Assembly: GCA_038503035.1 (NCBI GenBank)
Contig: JAVSML010024311.1
Coordinates: forward strand, 911,859-975,858
Source: Crocodylus rhombifer
Taxonomy: Eukaryota; Chordata; Crocodylia; Crocodylidae
Direction: 5' to 3'
Length of the DNA: 64,000 nt
The notes under the pieces: model-generated
Told to the model about the DNA's origin: nothing
Seen by the model: only the letters and a program-made list of their open reading frames with translations
Database searches by the model: none
Shown here: positions 1 to 8,655 of the stretch, piece after piece
Layout: each line of letters begins with the position of its first letter
Numbering within the stretch: position 1 is the stretch's first letter
Position numbers and translations under genes: made by a program

Positions 1-45
1 GTCCCTTCCGACCCTAGCATCTATGAATCTATGAATCTATGAACT
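1..45 (+). mobile_element. CR1 LINE, 3' terminus only
   Basis: The window opens with the typical CR1 ending, GTCCCTTCCGACCCTAGCAT followed by three copies of the 8-mer ATCTATGA. CR1 LINEs end in such short 8-bp repeats rather than a poly(A) tail. Only the extreme 3' end is inside the window; the body lies to the left. Confidence 0.85.
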
Positions 46-406
46 TCAAAACCACAACAGAACGCAGAGCCTCCCGGCTGTAACATAAACCTTAAGCCAA
101 CCTGGCTAACCTTCCATCATATCCTTATCAGGGTCCTCTCCACCCTGTATCCGCATGCTGACGCTCAGGCTGCTCAGCTCCTAGGCTGCTCCACTCTGCT
201 CCTCAGCAGAGCTCCTGCCACTCAGGCTGCCAGACAAAAACTGCCTCCAGTCTCAGCCTTGTGTGTTTAAATAGGCCAGGCCCTGCCCCCGGTGGTCAGC
301 TGACCCACTCAGTTGCTTTGGCAACCCCCGGCTGTGCTGCCCTATTGATTGGCAGCTAAGCCCGCATCACCATTACTAGTAGCGAGCACCCTAGTGCTCC
401 ACTACA
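46..406 (-). mobile_element. LTR-like block (solo LTR or LTR fragment)
   Basis: Read on the minus strand, a purine-rich run (407-420, AAGGGGGAAGGAG) is followed by a sequence starting TGTAGTGGAGC and containing a TATA-like CCTATTTAAA. A polypurine tract directly before a TG-starting block with a TATA box is the layout of a 3' LTR. The far end of the LTR is not defined, because it runs into the CR1 tail at 45. No matching second LTR or internal genes are visible. The family is unknown (gypsy or endogenous retrovirus); the assignment is an inference. Confidence 0.4.
266..275 (-). promoter_or_regulatory. TATA-like box in the putative LTR
   Basis: The minus strand reads CCTATTTAAA, about 130 bases inside the presumed LTR start. 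It would be the core promoter if the block is an LTR. No evidence of activity can be seen. Confidence 0.25.
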
Positions 407-463
407 CTCCTTCCCCCTTAAGTACTTAACCTTCATTAGGAGCGGGGCACACAAGTGCCCAGC

Positions 464-641
464 GACAGTCTGAATCATTGAATCTCTCTGAATTGAATCG
501 GAGGCTTCCGATTTGATTTGGAGAGATTAATGGATCTCCTGATTTGATTTGGATTTGGAGATTCGGCTGCCAAATTGGGTTGAATCTCCACTGAATTGAA
601 TCAGCCGCTGAAGCTTCACACGACTCTGATGCTCAGGGAAG
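464..641 (+). mobile_element. hAT-like non-autonomous element, right-end fragment
   Basis: This block is rich in GAATC, GATTTG and CGATT words and ends CTGAAGCTTCACACGACTCTG. It aligns by eye with the right half of the hAT-like element at 33184-33901 (shared GTCTGAATCAnnGAATCT, GCTGCCAAATTGGG/GCCACTGAATTGGG, and GAATCAnnnnCTGAAGCTT). The left half is missing. Confidence 0.5.
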
Positions 642-1342
642 GGACAAACGTCTGGTTGAAAGGTCCCGAGGCAGAAACCTGCTACAGTATGAAACCATAG
701 TTTCTGAGCATTTTACAAGTACAATGTAGATAAATATATTTCAGAACCTTGTTTGGTGCAGCAGAGTTTAGATCAATATGTCCGTTTAATTGCTTGATGT
801 AAAATTTCTAATCAGCCTCTTAATACAAGGCCACTCATCATGGTATCTGAGTACTGTTGAGTAGTGAAGCAAATATATTTTTGAAAATTCCTTGAGAAGG
901 AACAAATAAAACTAGTTCAGTTAAATAAGAGACACTGAACCTTGTTCTGAAACTTGGACTGAATAGGAGTGCTTTTGGGAGTTCATCAATATTTGGTTAA
1001 CATTTGTTGATATGTTTGTAGTTTGTATGTGTGTATAATATAACCATGGCTCTACATTTCATCATCTTTCTTACAAACTAGAGCATTAAAATATCACATG
1101 GTCTGTGGCTTTTTTGCCTGGCAGACATAGAACAATGGAAACTTCAGGAAAAAAACCAAACAAACCCATGATCTCATGATATTTTCAGACCTATCTTCAA
1201 ACCAAAGGGCATGAAATTACTCTGAGTATCTATTCAAATTGAACATCTTAAGCTTTTGTGGTCTGTCTCTGATTAACAGATGTAATTTGTTTTAACTATC
1301 CAAGGGCTTAAAGTAACAATGTATGAATTAGATGTATAGATG
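642..1342. other. no recognised feature
   Basis: AT-rich unique-looking sequence with no long open frame and no repeat that I recognise. Confidence 0.5.
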
Positions 1343-1432
1343 GGCAAGTCACGCCTGACCAACCTGATTGCCTTCTTTGATGAGAAGACTGGCTCTGCGG
1401 ACACAGAGACAACAGTGGATGAAATATACTTG
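1343..1432 (+). mobile_element. CR1 LINE copy A, 5' piece (reverse transcriptase)
   Basis: Translates in one frame to GKSRLTNLIAFFDE, then a spacer and VDEIYL, which is the CR1 reverse transcriptase stretch just before the catalytic DFSKAFD motif. It stops abruptly at 1432, where a MITE begins. The continuation of the same protein segment resumes at 6789, so this is one LINE split by insertion. The copy is 5'-truncated at 1342, as is usual for CR1. Confidence 0.75.
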
Positions 1433-1921
1433 GTGCATCTACACATGAGATTAAGGTGAAGCAATACATTCTGGAGCAGTTTGAGCTGGAGTAAACTGCT
1501 CCTGGGTGTGGTGTCTACACATGTGCCCAGGACAGCAGCAATTTGAACCAGGGTGGAGCAAACCTGGGCTGGCAGTGGGTGCAGGGGGTTAGCCCCAGGC
1601 TTCGGGTAGAGGCATTGAGTGGTGGAGGGGCTGGCTGGGGCATAAGGTGCTGAACCTACAGAGCTATGTGGCTAGGTAGTAGGCCTGTGCCAATAGGCAG
1701 CTATTTGATTTGGCTTCGGATCCATCCGCTTTGGATGCCAGTGATCTGATTTAGAGCTCCAGATCAGTTTCCCACTTCGATTTGGCTGAAGCAGCTCTGA
1801 AACTTCGGAACTGCTTCGGAGATCCGGCCATAGGATATAATGGGGAATCAATGAAATATCTATAACTTTGTTGTACTTTGTCTGCTTTGGATGAAACTTG
1901 CAGAGGTGATAGCCTCTGCTG

Positions 1922-2500
1922 AGAGCATGACACCTGCCAAGTTTCAAGAAGATCAGGGCAGGGGTTTGGGGGGAACTGCAGCCCAAATTCTTGAAAGTAA
2001 AACTCATGTCACGTGTGTATGTTACATTGAGGCCACGAAGCCTGGCAAGTTTCAAGGTGCTAGGTGCAGGGGTTTGGGGGGAACTGCACCTCAAGCTGCT
2101 GACAGGCCAAACTCACATCATAGATGACTCTGTGTGTTAAGGTGCAGTGGGCTAAAATCTGCAGGGGTGGTGCTCCCTGCTGAGGCCACGAAGCCTGCCA
2201 AGTTTCAAGGAGGTAGGTGCAGGGGGAGTCTGGCATCTGGGGCCCTGCACCTCTGGCTGCTAACAGGCAAAACTCATGATGTGGGTGGGTGCTTGTGCGA
2301 CTGCTTCTGTCTTGGGGCAAAGGGGAGCAAAATCAACTGCAGGCCTGGGTGCTGGGCCCTTCCAGGAGATGAAGCCTGCCAGCTGTGCTTGTGTCTCGCT
2401 GGGGGAGTCTGGCTTCCGTGGCCCTGCACCTCTGGCTGCTGACAGGCAAAACTTGTGATGTGGGTGGGTGAAACTGTGTGTGTGTTAAGGTGTGCCCTTC
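1922..2500 (+). repeat. imperfect tandem repeats in the hAT subterminal region
   Basis: About four diverged units of roughly 110-190 bp. Each contains GCCTGCCAAGTTTCAAG (near 1936, 2043, 2194; degenerate near 2374) followed by GGTGCAGGGG, then CTGCACCTCTGGCTGCTGAC and AGGCAAAACTCATGATGTG. hAT transposases usually bind repeated subterminal motifs, so these could be binding repeats; that role is inferred. Confidence 0.65.
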
Positions 2501-2559
2501 CTGGCACTGGGGCCTCTGCACATCAAGGCAGTGTGCCCCAGTGAGGTCTCTTCCTCCCC

Positions 2560-3480
2560 TACAGCCTCAGCACCAGTCCACCACTTTACATGACAACAGG
2601 TAAATAACTTAGTTGGCTCAACAACAGTAACATCAGCAGCAGCATCAAAAGTACCCAAACAGAACTGTCACAGAACCTGTCTTTTTATAAAGGAATTGAC
2701 AGCAAGAAGTAAAGATGTTGTGTTGTATTGGACATATGATGTTACTCATGGTGTGTGAAGGCTTATCTTGTGTTTTTATGTCTATATGCTTATTTAAAAA
2801 AAATGAGTACTTAAAATATATCTTAGGATGCTTTAGGGTTGAAAAACTCTTTTTCAGGCTGAGGAAGTACCTGCAGTTGGTCCTGGATGGAAGGAATAGT
2901 AAAGAAGCCAGAGACTGGTCTGGCACACAATTCAGGCAGGAAAGCCAGTCAGTAGAAATGAAAATGGAGGCATCACAGGGGAGGGACAGGCTGTCGTGCA
3001 GGGTAGAGGGAAAAAGGGGATGTAGCAGCACAGGTAAAAGTGCAGAGGTGCCTGGGGAGTCAGATGTCCGGCAGGTCGCAGCGTGCCAGAATTCCACTGT
3101 GTAAATTGAGTCCATGAGTTTCTGTACCTACTACCTAGGAGGCTGATGAAGTGCAGTTCATAGGCCCAGCGATGAAAAGTGATTTGTACATTCAAAAAAG
3201 CACCTAACCTCATCATCAGAACTGAAGCCAGCTTCCTACAGCTCACAACACAAAACCTGCCAACTATCTCCAGTACTCCCACAAACTGCACACCAGAATC
3301 TACCAAAGACAACAAAACCCAACTACCGGTGGGGGCTCATTCCTCACCAAAAAAACCACTCTGCCTCCAGTCTCTCAGGCCTGATCCTAAGAGGGAACAA
3401 ATGACAATGCAAACCACATCCTTAGTGAGATAGGTAGCCACCGAAGCCGCCATGCTACCTGCCTAAGGCTAGGAGCTGCT
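2560..3480. other. hAT interior without recognised transposase homology
   Basis: This is where the C-terminal dimerisation domain of the transposase would be expected, since the gene is read leftwards. I could not find a convincing version of it in any minus-strand frame. There are overlapping open frames on both strands (for example 2645-3115 minus and 2715-3104 plus), but none resembles a known domain. It may be very decayed 3' coding sequence or an unrelated insertion. Confidence 0.4.
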
Positions 3481-3544
3481 GTGTTTGGACCCCATCATTG
3501 AAGCCATGCACATGGCCTACATTGGCAGTGGCTGGCGTGGAGGA

Positions 3545-3600
3545 GACTGGCTGATGCTGATGCTGGTGCTGGCACTGGTGCTGGTGCTTGGAGTGCTGGA
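3545..3600. repeat. short degenerate CTGGTG/CTGATG tandem repeat
   Basis: CTGATGCTGATGCTGGTGCT and following bases form a 6-bp-periodic tract (GCTGGT, GCACTGGT). On the transposase strand it would encode a Pro-Ala- or Gln-His-like low-complexity tract, depending on frame. Confidence 0.6.
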
Positions 3601-3633
3601 ATGGGAAAGTGGATCCCCCTCTTCCACATCTCC

Positions 3634-3909
3634 TCACCTCTGCACTTCAGCCTCCCTGACTTTGTTGACCAGCACCTGCGTCCAATGATCAAGGGTTTTG
3701 GTGCTGCCAGTGCACATGCTCCCCTTCACCCTCAGGTCACACATGGCCACCATCACATGGACCATACTGGACCACAAGGGATCCAGCCATCTCCTGATGC
3801 TCTCCTTCAGCCTTCTCATCAGTGCCTGCATGTCTGGTGACAGCGGCCTGCCCCAGCCAGGAACATTGATCCCCTGGAACTTCTCCATTTGGTTCTCTAG
3901 TTCCCTCAC
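3634..3909 (-). pseudogene. hAT transposase, downstream fragment
   Basis: A 91-residue open frame directly downstream of the catalytic fragment, in the same transcriptional sense. It begins MRELENQMEKF and includes VHVMVAMCDLRVKG, which corresponds to the LATLLDPRFK-type segment that precedes the C-terminal dimerisation region in hAT transposases. It is separated from the upstream fragment by stop codons and a frame change near 3909. After this segment the text drifts into low complexity at 3545-3600. Confidence 0.6.
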
Positions 3910-4724
3910 TAGGGGATCACCTGGCTGAGGAGGGCATCACCAGCGCTAAGGGTTTTGGTGGCTGTGAGGAAGGGCTTGAGGACCACCAAGATCTGGGAGA
4001 TGGTACCCCACTCAGCTCTGTTCAGGGGGCCACTAATTCCGATCTCCCCATGCAAGGCCATCTCATGGATGGCCTTCTGTTGCTCCACCAACCTTTCCAG
4101 CATCAGGTATGTGGAGTTCCATCGAGTCTCCACATCCTGTGTGATTTTGTGCTGTGGTATGCTCAGCTCTGCCTGTTTCTCCCACAGCACCTTGCCCCCC
4201 TTGATGCTGCAGTGGAAGTAGCCCACCACCTTCCTGCATTTTGAAATCAGCTGGCTTGTAGCAGTAATGGTGACAGCGCCATCACCGGCAGACCTGTCCC
4301 CCTCCAAGCAATCCCTCACTATGAGGTGCAGCCTGTGTGCCACATAGCAGATGCCAACAAAGATGGCATCATGGACAGCCTTCACTATATTGGCCCCGTT
4401 GTCAGTGACCATGCAGGTGAACTTGGCCTGCCCAATAAGCCACCCCTCCATCATGCTGTTCATGGCCCCCATGATTTCCCTTGCCATGTGGGACTCATCC
4501 AGCACCTCGGCTTGCAGTAGAGCCCACTGATGGTCTGACTGATTGCACCAGTGCCCTGTGAGAGAGAGGTAGGCTTGATCACCACCCCGGCTGCTCCAGA
4601 TGTTGGAGGTGAAGTGTAAGGCTACCTGCGGCCCTGCCTTGTGCAGCTCCTTTCTCAAGTACTCCCTGCATGCCTCATACAAGGAGGGCACCACCGTCCT
4701 GCTAAAGGTGGTGCATGTAGGCAC
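3909..4724 (-). pseudogene. hAT (Ac/ZBED-like) transposase, central catalytic fragment
   Basis: A 271-residue open frame. In order it contains TFSRTVVPSLYEAC, FTSNIWSSRGGDQAYLSLTGHW (the first catalytic-core strand region with the D/N-W signature), VTDNGANIVKAVHDA (the conserved TDNA-type motif), CYVAHRLHLIVRDCLEG (the CxxH motif before the insertion domain), and VETRWNSTYLMLERLV (the TRWNS motif). These are the hallmarks of the RNase H-like core of hAT transposases, which cut and re-insert the element in the nucleus. The first methionine is not the real start: homologous text continues upstream through 4725-4898 in shifted frames (ALDSQSFSLAERPGFRQ). It is a broken remnant of a longer, roughly 600-residue protein. 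Confidence 0.85.
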
Positions 4725-4898
4725 TTTTTTAGATGAGGCCAGAAGTGCTACTGCCTGAACCCTGGCCGCTCAGCTAGGGAGAAGGACTGGCTATCCAGAG
4801 CAAGCGTCTCCCCAGTGGTCTGGGTGATCTCGCTTGCCTTGGGAACATGCCTGCTTTCTGTCCACCTTTCCCCCACTGGTCCAGGATGGCCTGCCTTG

Positions 4899-5528
4899 CT
4901 ATGGGGGGAAAGGTGCTTTGGAGTGAGTGGGGGACTTCCCTTTCAGTACGCTCACACTGATGCCAGGCTGAGCAGGAGGGAGGGCAAGGGGGTGCTGCCT
5001 CCTCAGATGCAGCAGCATTGCTGCGGTGGAAAAGTGTCTCACATCCTTGACACAGCTGATGTGCCTTTGGCAGTGCTGGCAGATGGCAAACCTGGGGTCA
5101 TCTTCCTGCTCAAAATGCTCCCACACTATACTACTCGCCTGCTTCTGGGTTGAGGGTGAGGATCCTGCCTTATCCCACCCCTCAGCAGGCTGAGGCTCAA
5201 CAGCAGGAGGAGCTGCCTCAGCTGAGCCACTTTCCTCCACAACCTCAACCTCCTCCGAGGTGCTGCTTTTCAGGGGAGACCTGGTTCTAGAGGAAATCTG
5301 AGGTGTGTGAAGCACAAACTCTGATTTCCCCTCAGTTCCCAGAATTGCTTGAGCCAGCGCGCTCAGCATCCCTTGTTCCAGCTCCAGCTCCTCCTCTGGC
5401 AGTGGGAGGTTCACGTTGAGAGATGACATTGGGGTGAAGGAGACAGTGATTCCACTGCTGGTGCCTACTTCTGGACTGAGGGGAGGTGATGCAGGTGCAG
5501 GGATGTCAGGTGCAGACACTGCTCCCAC
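4899..5528 (-). pseudogene. hAT transposase, N-terminal fragment with BED zinc finger
   Basis: A 209-residue open frame upstream of the catalytic fragment on the same strand. Residues about 1-125 are acidic and low complexity (runs of E, S and P). Residues about 130-180 form a BED-type zinc finger: WEHFEQEDDPRFAICQHC, then a spacer and HLRRQH, giving the C-x2-C ... H-x-H/H ligand pattern plus the aromatic residues typical of BED fingers. BED fingers bind the transposon ends. A stop at about 4899 separates it from the catalytic part. A domesticated ZBED gene is unlikely, because it sits inside intact transposon ends and is interrupted. Confidence 0.8.
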
Positions 5529-6788
5529 CTCCTTGCTTCGACTGGCAGCACTGATGTCATAGCCGCTTGGGAAGAGAATATGTCTATGTTTGGCGGAGGG
5601 CTTGCAAGTCTAGCTCTCCCCCTACCCCCTCTCCCTCCCCTTCCAGAAGACCTGGCACCTGCCTTTCCAGCACGCTTCATATTAATCTTTCCTGTGCTGC
5701 AAAAGGTCTGTGTGTCACACCTTTTGTGTTGATTATTTTATTCCCTCTGTTGTGTGCGTGCACTGGACTCTTCTTTGATTGTTTGCTTCAGTAACAAGAA
5801 GTGTTAAGAGCTGTGTAAAAAATGTGTGCTGTTTGTCTTCTTCTCCTATGAATATCTGATTTTTCATCTATGTGTGCATATTATAAGTGTGTGTGCGAGT
5901 GCATGTGTGCAATCTGTGCGCCTCCCTGCACAGTGATGGATCACATTGGCAGGGAAAACACAGCTTTCTTTTTTCAAAGTTTGCAAAAAAAAAAGAGCAA
6001 ATATAAATTGAAATAAATGAATTGAATAGTAGTAAGAGATGCTAAACTAAGCTAAATCCTACCCAATCCTTTCTAACAACAAAAAGAAGGCAAGCTCAAC
6101 TGCTGACTAAAGCAAGTCAGGCTGAGTTGCCTGCCTGCCACAGTACCTTTTTCATGCAGTTTCCAAGACAGAACAAGCTTACAAAAGGCACAGCACACCT
6201 GCAAACAGAGGCTTTTATGCTGTTTCTAGGTCCCTCCCCCCCCAGACACTGTCATTGGAAAGGCAGCCAGAGAGAAATCCTTCTCACTGGCCACCTAGAC
6301 ATGTCAGTCTCCCCCCTCCCCCTGCTTTCCCCCCTTTCCCGCTCCCCCTCCCTCTTCTAACATTCTTTCCCCACACACAGACAGCGCTCCGAAGTGTCCA
6401 AAGCATCCACAGCTTTTCTGAATTGGTTCAGAAGCTCTGAACCAATCCGGAAAGCTTAAAGAAGCCAGCGCTTCAGTTCAGACATGCTACTTTGGCATCC
6501 AAATCTTTTCTGGATCCGAAGTGCGGTCTGAAGCCTCACACAGCCCTACTAGGTAGCAGGCAGGAGTCTGACCACCACCCAGTCCTCATCACCATGTGCA
6601 TTTCAGCACAGTTAATTACTCCACTGTAGGATAGTACTATCCAGATAGTACTATCTTACTGTTGAGTTAATTAGTTTACTGGGCCCTAATACATGCATGT
6701 TGCACGTGGTGCACATGTTGATAGAGATGGTTTACCACAGAGCTAATTAGTCTACTCCTCAGTAAAGTGCATGTGTAGATTCCTCCAC

Positions 6789-7898
6789 CTTGAATTTAGC
6801 AAGGTTTTGATACAGCCTCCTGCAACATTTTCAGGAGTGAGCTGAAGCAAGAACAGGTTGGATGAATGGACTGTAAGGTGGATAGAAAGCTGGCTAGATT
6901 GTTAGGCTCAAACGACAGTAATCAATGACTTGATGTCTAGTTGATAGCTGGTATCAAGCGGAGTACTCCAGGGATCAGTCCTAGATCCAGTTTTGTTCAA
7001 TGTCGTCATCAACCAGCTGGAAGATGGGATGGAGCGCACCCTCACCAAGCTGGCCAGAACAGCAGATACGCTGAGGATTCAGAGTGACTTAGATAAATTG
7101 GATTGGACCAAAGCAGATCTCATGAAGTTTAATAAGGACAAGTGCAAAATCCTGTATGGAACAATCTCTTGCACTGGTACCGACTGGGGACTGACTGGCT
7201 AAGCAGCAGCTTTTCAGAAAAAAAGTACCTGGGGGTTGCAGTGAACAATAAGCTGAATATGAGCCAACAATGCACCTTTGTTGTGAAGAAGGCTAACAGC
7301 ATAGTGGGCTGCATTAGTAGGTGTGTTGCCAACAGATTGATGAAAGTGATTATTCCCCTCTATCTGGCACTGACAAGGCCACATCTGGAGTACTGTGTCC
7401 AGTTTTGGGCTCCCCACTACAGAAAAGATGTGGATAAATTGGAGAGCATCCAGTGAAGCACAAAGAAAATGGTTAGGGGGTTGGGGAGCATTACTTATGA
7501 GGAGATGCTGAGGGAACTGGGCATATTTTGTCTAGAGAAGAGAAGACTGAGGGGGATTTAATAGCAGTCTTCAACTACCTGAAGTATGGTTCCAAAGAGG
7601 ATGGAGCTAGACTGTTCTGGCAGATAACAGAACAAGAAGCAATGGTCTCAAGTTGCACCAACGAAAGTTTAGGTTAGATATTATGAAAAACTCTCTCACT
7701 AGGAGAGTAGTAAAGCACTGGAACAGGTTACCCAGAGAAGTTGTGGAATCTCCATCTTCAGAGGTTTTTAAGACCTGGCTGGACATAGCCTTGGCTGGAG
7801 TGATATAGTTGGGGACAGCCCTGTTTTGAGCAGGGGGTTGGACTAGATGACCTCTTGAAGTCCCTTCCAATCCTTATTTTCTATGATTCTATAATTCT
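6789..7898 (+). mobile_element. CR1 LINE copy A, 3' piece
   Basis: Continues the CR1 copy broken at 1432. The text resumes with the degraded LNFSKxFDTASCN motif (a 1-bp slip is present), then GVLQGSVLDPVLFN, and at 7142-7456 the coding stretch YLGVAVNNKLNMSQQC, then HLEYCVQFWAPHYRKD. The LRGI-type tail and noncoding end follow, finishing with TTCTATGATTCTATAATTC at 7879-7897, the CR1 8-mer tail. Several stops and frame changes make it inactive. Orientation is plus. Confidence 0.88.
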
Positions 7899-8561
7899 AC
7901 CTGAGTAGAGCCTTCTCTATCACACGAGTTGCAAGTGAAGTCAGATAAGAAGGGAAGACCTATGCTAAGCTGTTTACTTAAAGCCATAAGTGTATTTAGC
8001 AAGCAGCAATGTGCCATCAAGACACAAACTAACTGCAGACCTGAAAAGGTATCTGAAATCTTCTATTTTTATTTACCTGTTAATCTGGAGGCAAGTTTTT
8101 ATTAACATATGTCAAACTAATGATGGAGATAGTCCTTTCTCTTTATAGGTAAATATATATCCATCTTCAAGACCAAATATGTAGTTAAAAAGGGAGAAAA
8201 ATGACTGTAAATATTTCTGTGCCAGAGCATGGAACCTTGCTAATACACCAGTGGATTTTCTTTGAAGTGGGATTACTTTATACTGAGAGAAGCTCAAATA
8301 AATTCTCATTCCTTTGTTGACCTTTCAGTTAATTGCTTTTACCATTTCTCAAAGGGATGTATGTTTATAATGAATTTTCACCTCCAAATCCATTTTTATC
8401 TTCCTTCTCAAACCAAGAGTCAGAGTTTGAATTTATATAATTCATTTGCACTGCAAGAGAATTATGATGTCACAAATGTTACATAATTAAAATTAATTGC
8501 AAGAACATATCTCATGTAGAGCTGGGTTTGAGCTAGAACCCTGAAGCTGAATAGTGTAATC
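7899..8561. other. no recognised feature
   Basis: Unique-looking AT-rich sequence. No gene or repeat recognised. Confidence 0.5.
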
Positions 8562-8655
8562 TGTGTGTGTGTGTGCGTGCGCACGTGCGTGTGTGTGTGA
8601 GAGAAAGAGAGAGTGAGAGATAAAAAGAGTGAGAGCATGTGAGAGAGAGATTCTA
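8562..8655 (+). repeat. compound microsatellite (GT)n then (GA)n
   Basis: TGTGTGTGTGTGCGTGCGCA, then more GTGTGTGT, passes into GAGAGAAAGAGAGAGTGAGA-type repeats. The tract is interrupted, which suggests an older and less variable locus than the one at 25501. Confidence 0.85.

Larger units (their letters stand above)
1680..6548 (-). mobile_element. hAT DNA transposon, near full length, inactive
   Basis: A perfect 8-bp target duplication, CTAGGTAG, lies at 1672-1679 and 6549-6556. The ends are inverted: left TAGGCCTGTGCC and right (reverse complement) TAGGGCTGTGTGAGG. An 8-bp duplication, short inverted ends and a BED-finger transposase define the hAT superfamily (Ac/ZBED-like). The left subterminal region carries imperfect tandem repeats and the transposase remnant lies on the minus strand at about 3634-5528. 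Stops and frameshifts break the transposase, so the copy cannot be autonomous, although both ends are intact enough to identify. Confidence 0.9.
1433..6788. mobile_element. MITE-like element, split by a hAT insertion
   Basis: The element proper is 1433-1671 plus 6557-6788. Its ends are inverted: the left reads GTGCATCTACACATG and the right, reverse-complemented, GTGGAGGAATCTACACATGC. The word CTTG flanks both sides (1429-1432 and 6789-6792), and removing one copy plus the insert rejoins the CR1 coding text, so CTTG looks like a 4-bp target duplication. It shares the CTACACATG ends and CAGTAA/TTACTG-rich interior with other MITEs in the window (11569, 27826, 33138, 44486, 48276). Confidence 0.6.

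Noticed and set aside
3130..3190. C/D-box snoRNA-like motifs (CTGATGA-type words)
   Set aside because: The words occur, but no matching D box with terminal stem was found, and the region lies inside a transposon.
3909..5528. Domesticated ZBED-type host gene
   Set aside because: The frames lie inside intact hAT ends with a perfect 8-bp target duplication and are broken by stops, so they are transposon remnants.
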